Assembly (NCBI GenBank): GCA_017305715.1
Contig: JAFKKG010000010.1
Coordinates: forward strand, 62,001-126,000
From: Hyphomicrobiales bacterium
GTDB taxonomy: Bacteria; Pseudomonadota; Alphaproteobacteria; Rhizobiales; Xanthobacteraceae
Direction: 5' to 3'
DNA: 64,000 nt
Of this stretch, positions 9,306 through 23,070 are shown piece by piece. The position numbers were made by a program, and so were the translations under genes. The notes below the pieces were generated by a model. That model had not been told where the DNA came from. It ran no database searches and saw nothing but the letters and a program-made list of their open reading frames with translations. How positions within the stretch are numbered: the first letter of the stretch is position 1; the number at the start of each line of letters is the position of its first letter.

Positions 9306-10411
9306 CAGACTTCACGCGCCTCGAAATCGATCCGCGGATCGACCCACATATAGGCGAGGTCCGAGATCAGATTGACCACGAGTCCGACCAGCGAAAAGAT
9401 GAACAGCGTACCGAACACCACCGGATAATCGCGGTTCAATATGCTCTCGAACCCGAGCAGCCCGAGGCCGTCGAGCGAGAAGATGGTCTCGATCAACAGC
9501 GATCCGGAGAAGAAGGCGTGGATGAACGCGCTCGGGAAGCCCGCGATCACGATCAGCATCGCGTTGCGGAAGATGTGGTTGTACAGCACCTGGCGTTCGC
9601 TGCAGCCCTTGGCGCGCGCCGTCATCACATATTGCTTGCGGATCTCGTCGAGGAACGAGTTCTTGGTCAGGAGCGTCATGGTGGCGAAGGCGCCGAGCGC
9701 CATCGAGACCATCGGCAACGTGATGTGCCAGAAATAGTCGAGGATCTTCCAGTACCATGGGAATTGCGCCCAGCCGTCCGAGGTGAGGCCGCGCAGCGGA
9801 AAGATGTTGAAAAACGACCCCCCGGCGAACAGGATGATCAGCAGGATGGCGAACAGGAAGCCGGGAATCGCAAAGCCGACGATGATGATCGCCGAGGTCC
9901 AGGTATCGAACCGCGATCCGTCCTGCACCGCCTTGCGGATGCCGAGCGGGATCGAGATCAGGTAGGTCAGCAGCGTCATCCAGAGGCCGAGCGATATCGA
10001 GACCGGCAGCTTCTCCTTGATCAGCTGGATCACGCTGACGTCGCGAAAATAGCTCTTGCCGAAATCGAAGCGCGCGAAATTCCACAGCATCAGGAGAAAG
10101 CGCTCCGGCGCCGGCTTGTCGAAGCCGAATTGCGCTTCCAGCTTCTTGATGAATTCCGGATCGAGCCCCTGCGCGCCCCGGTATTTCGAACTGACGGCAT
10201 CCGCGGACGCGCCGACCTGACCGCGCGCGCCCATGTCGCCGCCGCCGCCCGATATTCGGGAGGTGCCGCCGGTGTCGGCGCCCGAGAGCTGCGCGAGCAC
10301 GCGTTCGACCGGCCCGCCCGGCGCGAACTGCACGACCACGAACGATACCAGCAGGATGCCGAGCAAGGTCGGGAACATCAGCAGGACGCGGCGGGCGATA
10401 TAGCTGGCCAT
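9305..10411 (-). CDS. yejB: Peptide ABC transporter permease (YejB-type)
   Basis: This 368-residue permease has the DppB/YejB N-terminal membrane helix (RRVLLMFPTLLGILLVSFVV) and a periplasmic insert with a glycine-rich stretch (ISGGGGDMGARG, about residues 53-64). The five-helix transport core follows, with an EAA loop (ARAKGCSERQVLYNHIFRNA, about 266-285). The insert and its place between the binding-protein genes and yejE support the YejB assignment. It starts 3 bp after the second binding-protein gene. Confidence 0.88.
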   Translation of the reverse strand: MASYIARRVLLMFPTLLGILLVSFVVVQFAPGGPVERVLAQLSGADTGGTSRISGGGGDMGARGQVGASADAVSSKYRGAQGLDPEFIKKLEAQFGFDKPAPERFLLMLWNFARFDFGKSYFRDVSVIQLIKEKLPVSISLGLWMTLLTYLISIPLGIRKAVQDGSRFDTWTSAIIIVGFAIPGFLFAILLIILFAGGSFFNIFPLRGLTSDGWAQFPWYWKILDYFWHITLPMVSMALGAFATMTLLTKNSFLDEIRKQYVMTARAKGCSERQVLYNHIFRNAMLIVIAGFPSAFIHAFFSGSLLIETIFSLDGLGLLGFESILNRDYPVVFGTLFIFSLVGLVVNLISDLAYMWVDPRIDFEAREV

Positions 10412-10414
10412 GAA

Positions 10415-12301
10415 TTATTTCGCCTGCTGGAGTTTCGCGGCCTTGTTGGCGTCGTACCACCAGTTCTCCGGCGCTCCGGTGCCTTGCGCGTAGCGTGCCG
10501 GTCTCGGCGGATGGGCGAACTGATCCCAATAGGCGATCGGATGGTTGTTACGGAACCACTGCGGCACCCAGTAACGGCCGGCCCGAAACACCCGATCGAG
10601 CGCACGGCATGCGATCGTCAAATCGGCGCGCGTCTCGGCGCCGATCGCCTTGTCGACCAGCGCATCGATGGCGGGACTGGCTACTCCCGCCAGATTGTAC
10701 GATCCGTTGGTGGCGGCTGCCTGCGATGTGAAGTACGGCCGCAGACTGTCGCCCGGCGTCGGCGACATGCTCAGACGCATCGTGGTCACGTCGAAATCAA
10801 AGGATTCCACCCGCGCCCGATATTGCACAGCGTCAATCAACCGGATGCTGGCTTCGATGCCGAGCTGACCGAGATTCTTGATGAAGGTCGCGTGATGCGG
10901 TTGGAACGACGCCTCATCGAGCAGGAATTCGATTGTAAATATCTCACCGTTCGGCAATACCCGCTTGCCATCCTTGATGGGAATTTTTGCATCCTGCAGC
11001 AATTGCTGCGCCTTGCGTAGCAGCGCCCGGTCCTGACCCGATCCATCCGAGACCGGCGGCACGAACGGTTCGCCGAACACCTCGTCGGGCACCTGCCCGC
11101 GGAACGGCTCGAGCAGCTTCAGCTCTTCGGGCGAGGGCAAGCCGGTCGCCACCATGTCCGAATTCTGGAACGGTGAAACCGTGCGCGCATAGGCGCCGTA
11201 CATCACGGTCTTGTTGGTCCATTCGAAATCGAACGCATTGATGACCGCTTCGCGTACCCTTGGGTCTTTGAGCTTGTCGCGACGGGTGTTGAAGAACCAA
11301 CCCTGGCCACCCGAAGGCAGCTCATCCGGTAGCGTCTCGCGTTTAACCCGACCATCCCTGATCGCAGGGAAATCGTAGCGGGTGGCCCAGATGCGCGCCG
11401 TGAATTCCTCGCGGTAGAGATAATTCTTGGCGGTGAAGCCTTCGAACGCGACGTCTCGATCGCGATAGAATTCATAGCGCACGGTGTCGAAGTTGTAGCT
11501 GCCGCGGTTGACGGGAAGATCGGCCGCCCACCAATCTTTGACACGGTCGAATTCGACGTAGCGGTTGATCTCGTATTTGCCCACCGTGTACGGCCCCGAG
11601 CCGAGCGGAATTTCGGTCGCGTGTTCCTCAAATGACCGCGTCGCGTAATAGGCCTTGGAGAAGATCGGCAAGCTCGCAACATAAAGCGGGACGTCGCGCG
11701 CGCGGTTTGGCGCAAACATCACGGCCACCGTTACATCGTCGAGTACCTCGGCCTTCAACATGTCGCGCAATTGGACCACGATCAGCGGGTGGCCTTTTTC
11801 CTTCAGCGTGGTGAGCGAGAAGGCAACATCATGCGCCGTCATCTTCGAACCATCGCGGAAGCGAGCCTCGGGACGCATCGTGAATCGGTAGGTAAGCTTG
11901 TCGGACGAAATCCATACCGACTTCGCCGCAAGGCCGTACATCGCGTCGGGCTCATCGTTGGCTCGCGCCATCAGCGAATCAAAGGTCAATTCCATACCCT
12001 TGGCGCCTTCGCCCTTGAGGATGAAGGCGTTGAACGAATTGAACGTCTGGAAGGACTGATTGTAGGCGCGGGTCGACGGGATCGTGGAAAACAAGCCGCC
12101 CTTCGGCGCATCCGGATTGATGTAGTCGAAATGCTTGAAGTCAGCCGGGTATTTCAGGTCGCCGAAGACCGACATGCCGTGCATCTCGGTGCCGCCGTTG
12201 TCGGCGGCGACGGGGCGAAATTGGGCTGCACTCAGGGCGAGAACGCCGAGGCCGAGCGCCTGGCGGCGAGACAACAGCGGCACGCGAATGAGCCGGTTCA
12301 A
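10415..12301 (-). CDS. Peptide ABC transporter substrate-binding protein (YejA-type), second copy
   Basis: This is a family 5 extracellular solute-binding protein of about 628 residues. I place the start at TTG 12299-12301: the TTG overlaps the TGA of the upstream paralogue (TTGA), and AGGTGG sits 6 nt upstream. A GTG at 12283 is an alternative. The frame is open further upstream, but that stretch overlaps the neighbour and has no signal peptide. The N-terminus has a twin-arginine-like motif (SRRQALGLGVLAL), so Tat export is possible. The mature part opens with MSVFGDLKYPADFKHFDY, closely parallel to the upstream copy. It presents peptides to YejBEF. Confidence 0.85.
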   Translation of the reverse strand: MNRLIRVPLLSRRQALGLGVLALSAAQFRPVAADNGGTEMHGMSVFGDLKYPADFKHFDYINPDAPKGGLFSTIPSTRAYNQSFQTFNSFNAFILKGEGAKGMELTFDSLMARANDEPDAMYGLAAKSVWISSDKLTYRFTMRPEARFRDGSKMTAHDVAFSLTTLKEKGHPLIVVQLRDMLKAEVLDDVTVAVMFAPNRARDVPLYVASLPIFSKAYYATRSFEEHATEIPLGSGPYTVGKYEINRYVEFDRVKDWWAADLPVNRGSYNFDTVRYEFYRDRDVAFEGFTAKNYLYREEFTARIWATRYDFPAIRDGRVKRETLPDELPSGGQGWFFNTRRDKLKDPRVREAVINAFDFEWTNKTVMYGAYARTVSPFQNSDMVATGLPSPEELKLLEPFRGQVPDEVFGEPFVPPVSDGSGQDRALLRKAQQLLQDAKIPIKDGKRVLPNGEIFTIEFLLDEASFQPHHATFIKNLGQLGIEASIRLIDAVQYRARVESFDFDVTTMRLSMSPTPGDSLRPYFTSQAAATNGSYNLAGVASPAIDALVDKAIGAETRADLTIACRALDRVFRAGRYWVPQWFRNNHPIAYWDQFAHPPRPARYAQGTGAPENWWYDANKAAKLQQAK

Positions 12302-14241
12302 GATCGACCACCTGTCTTGGCGGCCTTTGCCGTGTCCCACCACCACAGCGCAGGAAAGCCCGTAACCCCATATTTGGGCAGCGGCTCCGGACGACTTAGC
12401 CGGTCCCAGCGCGCGGCACGCTGAAATCCGGCGGCAAATTGCGGGACGACGTAGGCGTTCCAGAGCAAGACCCGATCCAACGCCTTGCAACTTGCGACCA
12501 GGTCGGCGCGGTCCTTTGCAAAGATGATGCGCTCGATCAGGGCATCAACCGCGGGATTCTTGATGCCGGGAATATTGCGCGAGCCGGGCCGGTCCGCCGA
12601 TTCCGACCCGAAGTAATCGCGTTGCTCGTTGCCCGGCGACAGCGTCTGCCCCCAACCGGTCGTCACGATGTCGAAATCGAAACTGCGCAAGCGATTCTGG
12701 TACTGCACGCTATCGACGGTACGGATGTTCACGGTGATGCCCAGCCGTTCGATGTAGGGCTTGTAGAAAAGGAGGCTCCGCTCGTCACCCTGGGCCTGGC
12801 TCAGGAACTCAACGCTGACGGGTCGGCCTGCCGCATCGACCAGCTTGCGGTCCCGCGTTTCAAAACCCGCCTCCTTGAGCAGGCGCGCGGCTTCACGAAG
12901 ATTGTTGCGGGCCGCGTCGTCATTACCGCCAACCGGATTCTTGTACGGCGTTGTAAACAGTTCGGCAGGCACCTTGTCGCGCAGCGATTCGAGAATTTTC
13001 AGTTCCGCGCCTTCCGGAAGGCCCGTGGCCATGAATTCGGGAATACCGTCGAAATAGCTGCTGTCGCGGTGATATTCCCCGTTCGAGAGCACTCGGTCCG
13101 ACGTCTCCCAGTCATAGGCAAAGTTGAAAGCACGGCGCAGCCTGACATCGGCAAATAACGGCCGGCGAAGGTTGAACGCGTAACCCTGCATCACCCCCAA
13201 GCTCGAGCTGACGAATTTTTCCTTGATGACCCGCTTGTCGCTCACCGCGGGAAAGTCGTAGGCGGTCGACCATTGTTTGCCGCTGCGCTCGTTGAACCAG
13301 TCCAACTGGTCGCCCTTGAAAGCCTCGCGTCCGACGGTATCATCTCGAAAAAATTCATACCGGATCTGGTCGAAATTGTTCTGTCCGACGGATACGGGAA
13401 CATCCTTGCCCCAGTAGTCGGGGACGCGCTCTAGTACGACCGACCGGCTCGCGACAAATTCCTTGATGCGATAGGGTCCCGACCCCAAGGGAATCTCCAG
13501 CGTCGTCGCGGTCACGTCGCGCTTGCGCCCCTGTGGATCGTTTCCTTCCCACCAGTGCTTGGGCAGCACGGGGAATTCGCCGGCAATGCTCGGCAGTTCG
13601 CGATTCCCTGGACCATCGAAAGTAAATTTGATCTCACGTTCGCCGACCTGTTCGCCCTTGACGATATGCTGGTAATAGGCGCTGTACATCGGACTGTTTT
13701 TCTTAAGCGTCTCAAACGAGTAGATGACATCGTCCGGGGTCACGGGCTTGCCATCGTGCCACCGCGCCGTCGCGCGCAATCGGTAGATGACATAGGAAAA
13801 ATCGTCGGGGTGGGCGGCAGCCTCCGCGAGCAACCCGTAGGCGGTCGACGGTTCATCGAGCGACCGGGTCATCAGCGTCTCGAATATCCGATTGACACCG
13901 TCAGCCAGCGACCCCTTCAGCCCATCGACAACAGGATTGAAATTGTCGAAGGTACCGAGTTCGAACAGGCGGACGACGCCACCCTTGGGCGCGTCGGGAT
14001 TGACGTAGTCATAACGTTTGAAATCGGCAGGATATTTTACGTCGCCGAACATCGAAAGAGCGTGCCGCCATTTCAGTCCGTCGGGAGCTGCTTGCGCCTG
14101 CGCCGTTTCAATCGCGGAAATATTCGCGGTGATGCCGAGCGCCGGGGCCATCGCGGCCACGGCGCCGCCTTGCAGGAGATGTCGTCGGGTGATCGCCAAT
14201 GCAGAATTCCTGTTGCTGAGAGCTTGGGGCGTGATCCTCAT
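12298..14241 (-). CDS. yejA: Peptide ABC transporter substrate-binding protein (YejA-type), first copy
   Basis: This 647-residue periplasmic family 5 solute-binding protein is the first gene of the Yej operon. The signal region has ITRRHLLQGGAVAAM, a likely twin-arginine motif, ending near AQAQA. The mature domain begins LSMFGDVKYPADFKRYDYVN, the hallmark segment of YejA-like proteins. It binds oligopeptides or peptide-like compounds for import. It and the next gene are diverged tandem paralogues feeding one permease/ATPase set. The ATG at 14239-14241 has no strong ribosome site; the upstream bases resemble a degenerate intergenic repeat. Confidence 0.88.
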   Translation of the reverse strand: MRITPQALSNRNSALAITRRHLLQGGAVAAMAPALGITANISAIETAQAQAAPDGLKWRHALSMFGDVKYPADFKRYDYVNPDAPKGGVVRLFELGTFDNFNPVVDGLKGSLADGVNRIFETLMTRSLDEPSTAYGLLAEAAAHPDDFSYVIYRLRATARWHDGKPVTPDDVIYSFETLKKNSPMYSAYYQHIVKGEQVGEREIKFTFDGPGNRELPSIAGEFPVLPKHWWEGNDPQGRKRDVTATTLEIPLGSGPYRIKEFVASRSVVLERVPDYWGKDVPVSVGQNNFDQIRYEFFRDDTVGREAFKGDQLDWFNERSGKQWSTAYDFPAVSDKRVIKEKFVSSSLGVMQGYAFNLRRPLFADVRLRRAFNFAYDWETSDRVLSNGEYHRDSSYFDGIPEFMATGLPEGAELKILESLRDKVPAELFTTPYKNPVGGNDDAARNNLREAARLLKEAGFETRDRKLVDAAGRPVSVEFLSQAQGDERSLLFYKPYIERLGITVNIRTVDSVQYQNRLRSFDFDIVTTGWGQTLSPGNEQRDYFGSESADRPGSRNIPGIKNPAVDALIERIIFAKDRADLVASCKALDRVLLWNAYVVPQFAAGFQRAARWDRLSRPEPLPKYGVTGFPALWWWDTAKAAKTGGRS

Positions 14242-14270
14242 CGGAAACCGGTTCCCGGATCGTGCCTCAG
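14240..14270. repeat. Degenerate intergenic palindromic repeat next to the yejA-type start
   Basis: The stretch tcggaaaccggttcccgga contains the inverted arms GGAA and TTCC around ACCGG. It resembles a short palindromic repeat seen between genes in Rhizobiales. It overlaps the predicted start region, so it could affect translation of the first binding protein. Assignment to that repeat family is from memory and uncertain. Confidence 0.35.
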
Positions 14271-14394
14271 TGAGGACCCAATATAAGGCAATGGTTCGGC
14301 AAATTACGTTGCTTTTTCCTCATGATAGCAACCCATGAGCGGCGCCGCTGCGGCGAAACGTCCCGGTAACAACAACGCGATGCGGGATACGCAA

Positions 14395-14417
14395 ACGGCC
14401 AGGCAATGCCTGGCCGT
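14395..14417 (-). terminator. Hairpin terminator downstream of cycM
   Basis: A perfect 10-bp inverted repeat (ACGGCCAGGC and GCCTGGCCGT) with a 3-nt loop lies 36 bp beyond the cycM stop. On the minus strand it is followed by TTGCG, a weak T-tract, so termination may be only partial. Confidence 0.55.
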
Positions 14418-14452
14418 GCTGTCGCCTAAGTCCATGCCGGACTATCGAAATG

Positions 14453-15001
14453 TTATTTCGCCGCCGTCGGCAGCGGGACCGGCTTGTCCGCCAGCGTCGC
14501 CAGATAGGCGATCACATCAGCCCGCTCGCTGTCCTTGCTGATGCCGGCAAAGCCCATCGCGGTGCCGGGAATGAAGGCCTTCGGGTTGGCGAGGAATTTG
14601 TTGAGGTCGTCAAACGTCCACTCGCCGCCCTTGGCCTTCATGGCAGCCGAGAAATTGAAGCCGGCTTTGCCCTCGCCCTTCTTCTCGTTGACGATACCAA
14701 ACAGGTTCGGGCCGACCCGGTTCGGGCCACCCTTTTCGAAGGTATGGCAGGCGGCGCATTTCTTGGCGGCGCCGGCGCCCTTTTCGACGGAGGCGGTCTG
14801 CAGCAGCTTCTCGATCGGCTCGGACGGCGCGGCGGCGGCTTCCTTGCCGCTGGGCGCGGCTTCCTTCACGGCAATCTCGAAGCCCGGCTTTTCCGGCATT
14901 TTCGGCGAGAAGACCGCGTTGGCCGCAAAGCTCGTCACCAGGACCAGGATGCAGGTGCCGAGAATGGCGCCGATAATCTTGTTGAGTTCGAAGGAGTCCA
15001 T
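14453..15001 (-). CDS. cycM: Membrane-anchored cytochrome c (CycM-type, c552)
   Basis: This 182-residue monohaem class I cytochrome c keeps its uncleaved N-terminal helix ([20 protein letters not shown], about residues 11-30) as a membrane anchor. A Pro/Ala-rich linker follows, then haem motif CAACH near residue 83 and the axial Met in PGTAMGFAG near residue 148. The anchored, mitochondrial-like form matches CycM of Bradyrhizobium, which passes electrons from the bc1 complex to the aa3 oxidase. It is monocistronic, divergent from kdsB, and followed by a hairpin terminator. Confidence 0.85.
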   Translation of the reverse strand: MDSFELNKIIGAILGTCILVLVTSFAANAVFSPKMPEKPGFEIAVKEAAPSGKEAAAAPSEPIEKLLQTASVEKGAGAAKKCAACHTFEKGGPNRVGPNLFGIVNEKKGEGKAGFNFSAAMKAKGGEWTFDDLNKFLANPKAFIPGTAMGFAGISKDSERADVIAYLATLADKPVPLPTAAK

Positions 15002-15211
15002 AGTGGCTCAGGCTCCAGGCCGGAAAAGGTCGACGTAAAGGCCGGCAAAACGGCCGCGGATGCGCATCAGGAATCAGGCTCTCGCACCGCACCCTCAGCA
15101 CGGTTGAGATATCGGTTTGCCCGGGCTCTGGCAACCCGTATAAACGCCTCGACTTTCCGCCAATCCCCATTATTTCCGGCCTGTTTTCGCTGGCCCGTGA
15201 CCTCGCGCCCC

Positions 15212-15952
15212 ATGACCGAAAACCGCACTCTGGTGCTGATTCCCGCCCGCATGGCCGCCACGCGGCTGCCCGGCAAACCGCTGCTGGACATCGGCGGGGT
15301 ACCGATGATCGTCCATGTGCTGCGCCGGGCCGAAGCCGCCGGGGTCGGCCGGGTGGCGGTCGCCACCGACACCCCCGAAATCGCCGCCGCCGTAACGGCC
15401 CATGGCGGTCTCGCAGTCATGACCCGCCCCGACCATCCCTCCGGCTCGGACCGGATTTACGAGGCGCTGAAAACGCTCGATCCGGACGGCAAGGCCGAGA
15501 TCGTGGTCAATCTGCAGGGCGATTTTCCGACCATTTCACCGGACAATATCCGCGACGTGCTGCCGCCGCTCGCCGATCCGGCGGTCGATATCGCAACGCT
15601 CGCGGCCCAGATCCATACCGAGGAAGAGGACCTCGCGCCGAGCGTCGTCAAGGCGATCGGCTCGCCGATCGGCCCGCGGCGGTTGCGGGCGCTCTACTTT
15701 ACGCGGGCGACGGCGCCCACCGGCGACGGGCCGCGCTATCATCATATCGGTCTCTACGCCTATCGCCGCGCCGCGCTGGAGCGCTTTGTCCTGCTGCCGC
15801 CCTCGCCACTGGAGCAGCAAGAGAAACTGGAGCAACTTCGGGCGCTGGAAGCCGGCATGCGGATCGATGTCATGATCGTGGACACGGTTCCGCGCGGCGT
15901 GGATACCCCGGCCGACCTCGAAACCGCCCGCCAGATACTAGCCAAAGGCTGA
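15212..15952 (+). CDS. kdsB: 3-deoxy-manno-octulosonate cytidylyltransferase
   Basis: This 246-residue enzyme activates KDO as CMP-KDO for lipopolysaccharide inner-core synthesis. The N-terminus [19 protein letters not shown] is the nucleotide-binding signature of the family. [15 protein letters not shown] and [13 protein letters not shown] follow, then the late [16 protein letters not shown] segment. The open frame extends far upstream, but the ATG at 15212 gives the normal length and the family N-terminus, and upstream residues overlap the divergent cycM gene. pheA follows after 33 bp, so the two may be co-transcribed. Confidence 0.92.
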   Translation: MTENRTLVLIPARMAATRLPGKPLLDIGGVPMIVHVLRRAEAAGVGRVAVATDTPEIAAAVTAHGGLAVMTRPDHPSGSDRIYEALKTLDPDGKAEIVVNLQGDFPTISPDNIRDVLPPLADPAVDIATLAAQIHTEEEDLAPSVVKAIGSPIGPRRLRALYFTRATAPTGDGPRYHHIGLYAYRRAALERFVLLPPSPLEQQEKLEQLRALEAGMRIDVMIVDTVPRGVDTPADLETARQILAKG

Positions 15953-15985
15953 ACCGCTGCTAAAAGGCGCGGCAGGAAAGACAAT

Positions 15986-16846
15986 ATGACAAAAAAGCTG
16001 AAAATCGCATTCCAGGGCGAGCCTGGCGCGAACTCCCATATCGCCATCGTCGAGGCCTATCCGGACGCCGAGCCGCTGCCCTGCCCGACCTTCGAGGACG
16101 CACTGGCCGCGATCTCCTCCGGGGAAGCCGATCTCGGGATGATCCCGATCGAGAATTCGGTCGCCGGCCGCGTTGCTGACGTCCATCATCTGCTGCCGCA
16201 GTCCGGGCTCGTCATCGTCGGCGAATGGTTCTTGCCGATCCACCACCAGATGATGGCGCCGCGCGGCGCCAAGCTTGCCGACATCAAGACCGTCGAGAGC
16301 CACGTCCACGCGCTGGGCCAGTGCCGCCGCATCATCCGCAAGCTCGGCATCAGGCCGATCGTCTCGGGCGACACCGCAGGAAGCGCGCGGATCGTCGCCG
16401 AACGCGGCGACAAGAGCTGCGCGTCGATCGCCTCCCGGCTCGCCGCCGATATCTACGGCCTCGATATCCTGGCCGAGGATGTCGAGGACGAGACCCACAA
16501 CACCACCCGCTTTGTGGTGCTGGCGCGCGAAGCCAAATGGGCCGAACGGGGATCGGGGCCGCTCGTCACCAGTTTTGTCTTCCGGGTGCGCAACCTGCCC
16601 GCCGCGCTCTACAAGGCGCTCGGCGGCTTTGCCACCAACGGCGTCAACATGACCAAGCTGGAAAGCTACATGGTCGACGGCGAATTCTTCGCCACGCAAT
16701 TTTACGCCGATGTCGACGGCCATCCCGACGACAAGGGCCTGGCGTTCGCGCTGGAGGAATTGAAATTCTTCTCCCGCGAATTCCGCATCGTCGGCGTCTA
16801 TCCGGCGCAACCCTTCCGCGCGACGTTCAGCGAGGGGACGGATTAG
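15986..16846 (+). CDS. pheA: Prephenate dehydratase
   Basis: This 286-residue stand-alone prephenate dehydratase converts prephenate to phenylpyruvate in phenylalanine biosynthesis. The catalytic domain (about residues 5-185) includes the conserved NTTRFVVLAR segment. A C-terminal ACT domain (about 195-275) would bind phenylalanine for feedback control. The ACT motif usually written ESRP appears here as ESYM (KLESYM), so the allosteric response may differ from the enteric enzyme. There is no chorismate mutase domain. It lies 33 bp downstream of kdsB. Confidence 0.92.
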   Translation: MTKKLKIAFQGEPGANSHIAIVEAYPDAEPLPCPTFEDALAAISSGEADLGMIPIENSVAGRVADVHHLLPQSGLVIVGEWFLPIHHQMMAPRGAKLADIKTVESHVHALGQCRRIIRKLGIRPIVSGDTAGSARIVAERGDKSCASIASRLAADIYGLDILAEDVEDETHNTTRFVVLAREAKWAERGSGPLVTSFVFRVRNLPAALYKALGGFATNGVNMTKLESYMVDGEFFATQFYADVDGHPDDKGLAFALEELKFFSREFRIVGVYPAQPFRATFSEGTD

Positions 16847-16856
16847 GTTTCGCAAC

Positions 16857-16886
16857 GCGTCGTCCCGGCGCAGGCCGGGACGCAGG
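16857..16886. repeat. Intergenic palindromic repeat (single unit)
   Basis: The sequence cgtcgtcccggcgcaggccgg and the bases after it form a short hairpin (GTCCCGGC and GCCGGGAC) between the convergent pheA and luciferase-like genes. It belongs to the same GTCCCGGC/GCCGGGAC family seen at 23868 and 28095, and may act as a bidirectional terminator. Confidence 0.6.
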
Positions 16887-16889
16887 AAT

Positions 16890-17909
16890 CTATGCGGCGG
16901 CGTTGCCGTTCAGCCCAAACGCTTCCGCCAGCAGACTATACGATTTCTTGCGCGCGTCATGATCGTAGACGGCGGTGATGATCATCAGTTCATCCGGCTG
17001 GCTTGCCGCGATCATCGGCTGCAGTTTTGCCATCAGCGTGGCCGGGCTACCGACGAACAGCCGCGAGCGGTTGCGCGCGATCGAGGCGCGCTCGGCAGCG
17101 CTGTAATTATAGGCCAGCGCCTCCTCGACATCAGGCAATGGCAGATATTGGCCGCGATCGCGGCGCAGCCGATTGAGGTCCGCCGACGATGCGAGTTTCT
17201 CGGCTTCCGCGTCGGTCTCAGCCGCGATGGCGGCGATGGCCAGAATGGCATGAGGGGTGGTGCGCCAGCCGGATGGCTTGAAGCGCGCGCGGTAGTGCGT
17301 CAACGCCTCGACCGCGTCATACGATGCGAAGTGATGTGCGAACGCAAAGCCCATGCCGACCTGGGCGGCAAGTTCTGACGAGTAGTCGCTGGAGCCGAGC
17401 AGCCAGATCGGCGGCAGCGGCGAATCGTCCGGCATCGCCACCACATTGTTGTAGGGATGGCCGGCCGGGAAATCGCGCGTCTCCCACAGCGTCAGTTCGC
17501 TCAGCCGTTCGAGGAAATCGTCGCCCTCGCGCTTGTCGAGCCGGCTGCGCAGCGCATAGGCCGTCGCGCCGTCGGTGCCGGGCGCGCGGCCGAGGCCGAG
17601 ATCGATCCGGCCGGGGAACAGCGCCTCCAGCATCTTGAAGCGCTCGGCCACGACCAGCGGCGCATGGTTGGGCAGCATCACGCCGCCGGAGCCGACGCGG
17701 ATGTTCTGGGTTACCGCTGCGATCTGCCCGATCATGATGTCGGGCGCGGGGCTCGCCACCGAGGCGAGGTTGTGATGTTCGGCCAGCCAGTACCTGACAT
17801 AGCCGAGCCCATCGACATGGCGCGCCAGATCGATGCTGTTGCGCAGGGCGGCAGCGGGTTTGGTGCCGGTGGTGACGACGGAAAGGTCGAGAACTGAAAG
17901 CGGGATCAT
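16890..17909 (-). CDS. LLM-class flavin-dependent oxidoreductase (luciferase-like)
   Basis: This 339-residue TIM-barrel protein belongs to the bacterial luciferase-like monooxygenase superfamily, which uses reduced FMN or F420. The N-terminal LSVLDLSVV strand, YWLAEHHN (about residues 40-47) and [16 protein letters not shown] (about 100-115) are typical of the alkanal-monooxygenase-like group found across Rhizobiales. The substrate is unknown. It is monocistronic, convergent with pheA and divergent from metF. Confidence 0.8.
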   Translation of the reverse strand: MIPLSVLDLSVVTTGTKPAAALRNSIDLARHVDGLGYVRYWLAEHHNLASVASPAPDIMIGQIAAVTQNIRVGSGGVMLPNHAPLVVAERFKMLEALFPGRIDLGLGRAPGTDGATAYALRSRLDKREGDDFLERLSELTLWETRDFPAGHPYNNVVAMPDDSPLPPIWLLGSSDYSSELAAQVGMGFAFAHHFASYDAVEALTHYRARFKPSGWRTTPHAILAIAAIAAETDAEAEKLASSADLNRLRRDRGQYLPLPDVEEALAYNYSAAERASIARNRSRLFVGSPATLMAKLQPMIAASQPDELMIITAVYDHDARKKSYSLLAEAFGLNGNAAA

Positions 17910-18313
17910 CGGCCTAAGCTAGTGCGGTGGGCGGGAGCCACAAAGGCCCGGCGCGCGCAGATCAGGCCCGCGCCGACGGGAACGGAGAGGTCGGGCGGCT
18001 TCAGCCAAAGTGGGACGATATATGACATTTACATTACTTTCGCATCTGCCCACCTTCCGGCGCCGGGACGATTTCGTGGCGCTTTGGCAGCAATTTTGCT
18101 TGTAAATCTACGGTTCTTGTCTGCAAAGCCCCGGTCTCGACACGGCCCACTTTTCCGATCCCATGGTCATAATTTCTATATTTTCTATCAATATTGGGCA
18201 AATTCCCACCCGCAATGGGCTGTTTGATTGGTCTCGTTTGGCTTATTTTAGCTGATCGTCGCTAGGCCTGCCGTCCGTATCCTCCGCACGTATCTTTGGA
18301 GCTTGTGAGTGCC
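17910..18313. other. 404-bp non-coding region between the luciferase-like gene and metF
   Basis: No convincing gene is present. The right two-thirds is clearly AT-richer than its surroundings (for example atttctatattttctat near 18170-18190) and probably holds the metF-metH promoter. A GTGGG...CCCAC pair flanks 18009-18053. I looked for a cobalamin, SAM-II or SAH riboswitch and recognised no conserved core. Confidence 0.5.
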
Positions 18314-19210
18314 ATGTCCGAAGTAAAGTCCGCCGCGCTCCACCAGCCGAAAATCTCGTTTGAGTTCTTCCCGCCCAAAACCGAGGAGATGGAACGCTCG
18401 CTCTGGGAAACCATCAACCGGCTGGCGCCGCTAACCCCTAATTTCGTGTCGGTGACCTATGGCGCCGGCGGCTCCACGCGCGAGCGCACCCATTCGACCA
18501 TCGCCCGCATCCTGAAAGAGACCAGCCTCACGCCGGCCGCGCACCTGACCTGCGTTGGTGCGCCCCGGAGCGAGATCGACGACGTGGTCGCGCGCTATCA
18601 TGAGATCGGCGTCCGCCACATCGTGGCGCTGCGCGGCGATCCCACCACCGGCATCGGCACCACCTATCAGGCCCATCCCGACGGCTATCAATCTTCGCCC
18701 GACCTGATCGCCGGCATCAAGAAGCGCTACCCGGATTTTGAAATCTCGGTCTCGGCCTATCCGGAGAAGCATCCGGAGAGCCGGGATATCGACGCCGACA
18801 TCGATACGCTTCAGGCCAAGATCGACGCGGGCGCCGACCGCGCCATCACCCAGGTGTTCTTCGATAATGATCTTTATCTGCGCTATCTCGACCGCGTCCG
18901 CGCCCGCGGCATCAATATCCCGATCGTGCCCGGCATCATGCCGATGCACAATTTCAAGCAGGCCCGCAGTTTCGTGACCCGTGCCGGCACCACCGTGCCC
19001 TCCTGGCTGGCCGACAAGTTCGAAGGGCTCGACGACGACGCCGAGACGCGCAAGCTCGTGGCAGCCACGGTTGCCGCCGGGCAGGTGCACAAACTCGCCA
19101 AGCAAGGCATCGACACCTTTCATTTCTACACCATGAACCGCGCGGACCTCGTGTTCGCGATCAGCCATTTGCTGGGCATCCGTCCCAATGGCGCACAGAA
19201 AGCTGCCTGA
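18314..19210 (+). CDS. metF: 5,10-methylenetetrahydrofolate reductase
   Basis: This 298-residue FAD enzyme makes 5-methyltetrahydrofolate, the methyl donor used by Met[16 protein letters not shown] at the N-terminus, THLTC-like [20 protein letters not shown] and ITQVFFDND are all family hallmarks. The frame is open back to a TTG at 18296, but the ATG at 18314 begins MSEVKSAAL, gives the usual length and is preferred. metH follows 4 bp after the stop, so the pair forms a methionine-synthesis operon. Confidence 0.93.
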   Translation: MSEVKSAALHQPKISFEFFPPKTEEMERSLWETINRLAPLTPNFVSVTYGAGGSTRERTHSTIARILKETSLTPAAHLTCVGAPRSEIDDVVARYHEIGVRHIVALRGDPTTGIGTTYQAHPDGYQSSPDLIAGIKKRYPDFEISVSAYPEKHPESRDIDADIDTLQAKIDAGADRAITQVFFDNDLYLRYLDRVRARGINIPIVPGIMPMHNFKQARSFVTRAGTTVPSWLADKFEGLDDDAETRKLVAATVAAGQVHKLAKQGIDTFHFYTMNRADLVFAISHLLGIRPNGAQKAA

Positions 19211-19214
19211 TCAC

Positions 19215-23066
<3,852 letters not shown>

Positions 23067-23070
23067 TCTG

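Noticed and set aside
7722-9353. A 543-codon plus-strand frame across yejE and yejF
   Set aside because: It is antisense to genes with complete Walker and permease motifs.
14450-15211. Long upstream extension of kdsB
   Set aside because: It overlaps the divergent cycM gene, and the kdsB family N-terminus begins at the ATG at 15212.
17922-18227. A 101-codon frame upstream of metF
   Set aside because: It has no ribosome site, mixed composition and no recognisable domain, and it lies in the likely promoter region.
17910-18313. Cobalamin, SAM-II or SAH riboswitch before metF-metH
   Set aside because: No conserved core of any of these classes was recognised by eye; without a covariance search I do not report one.
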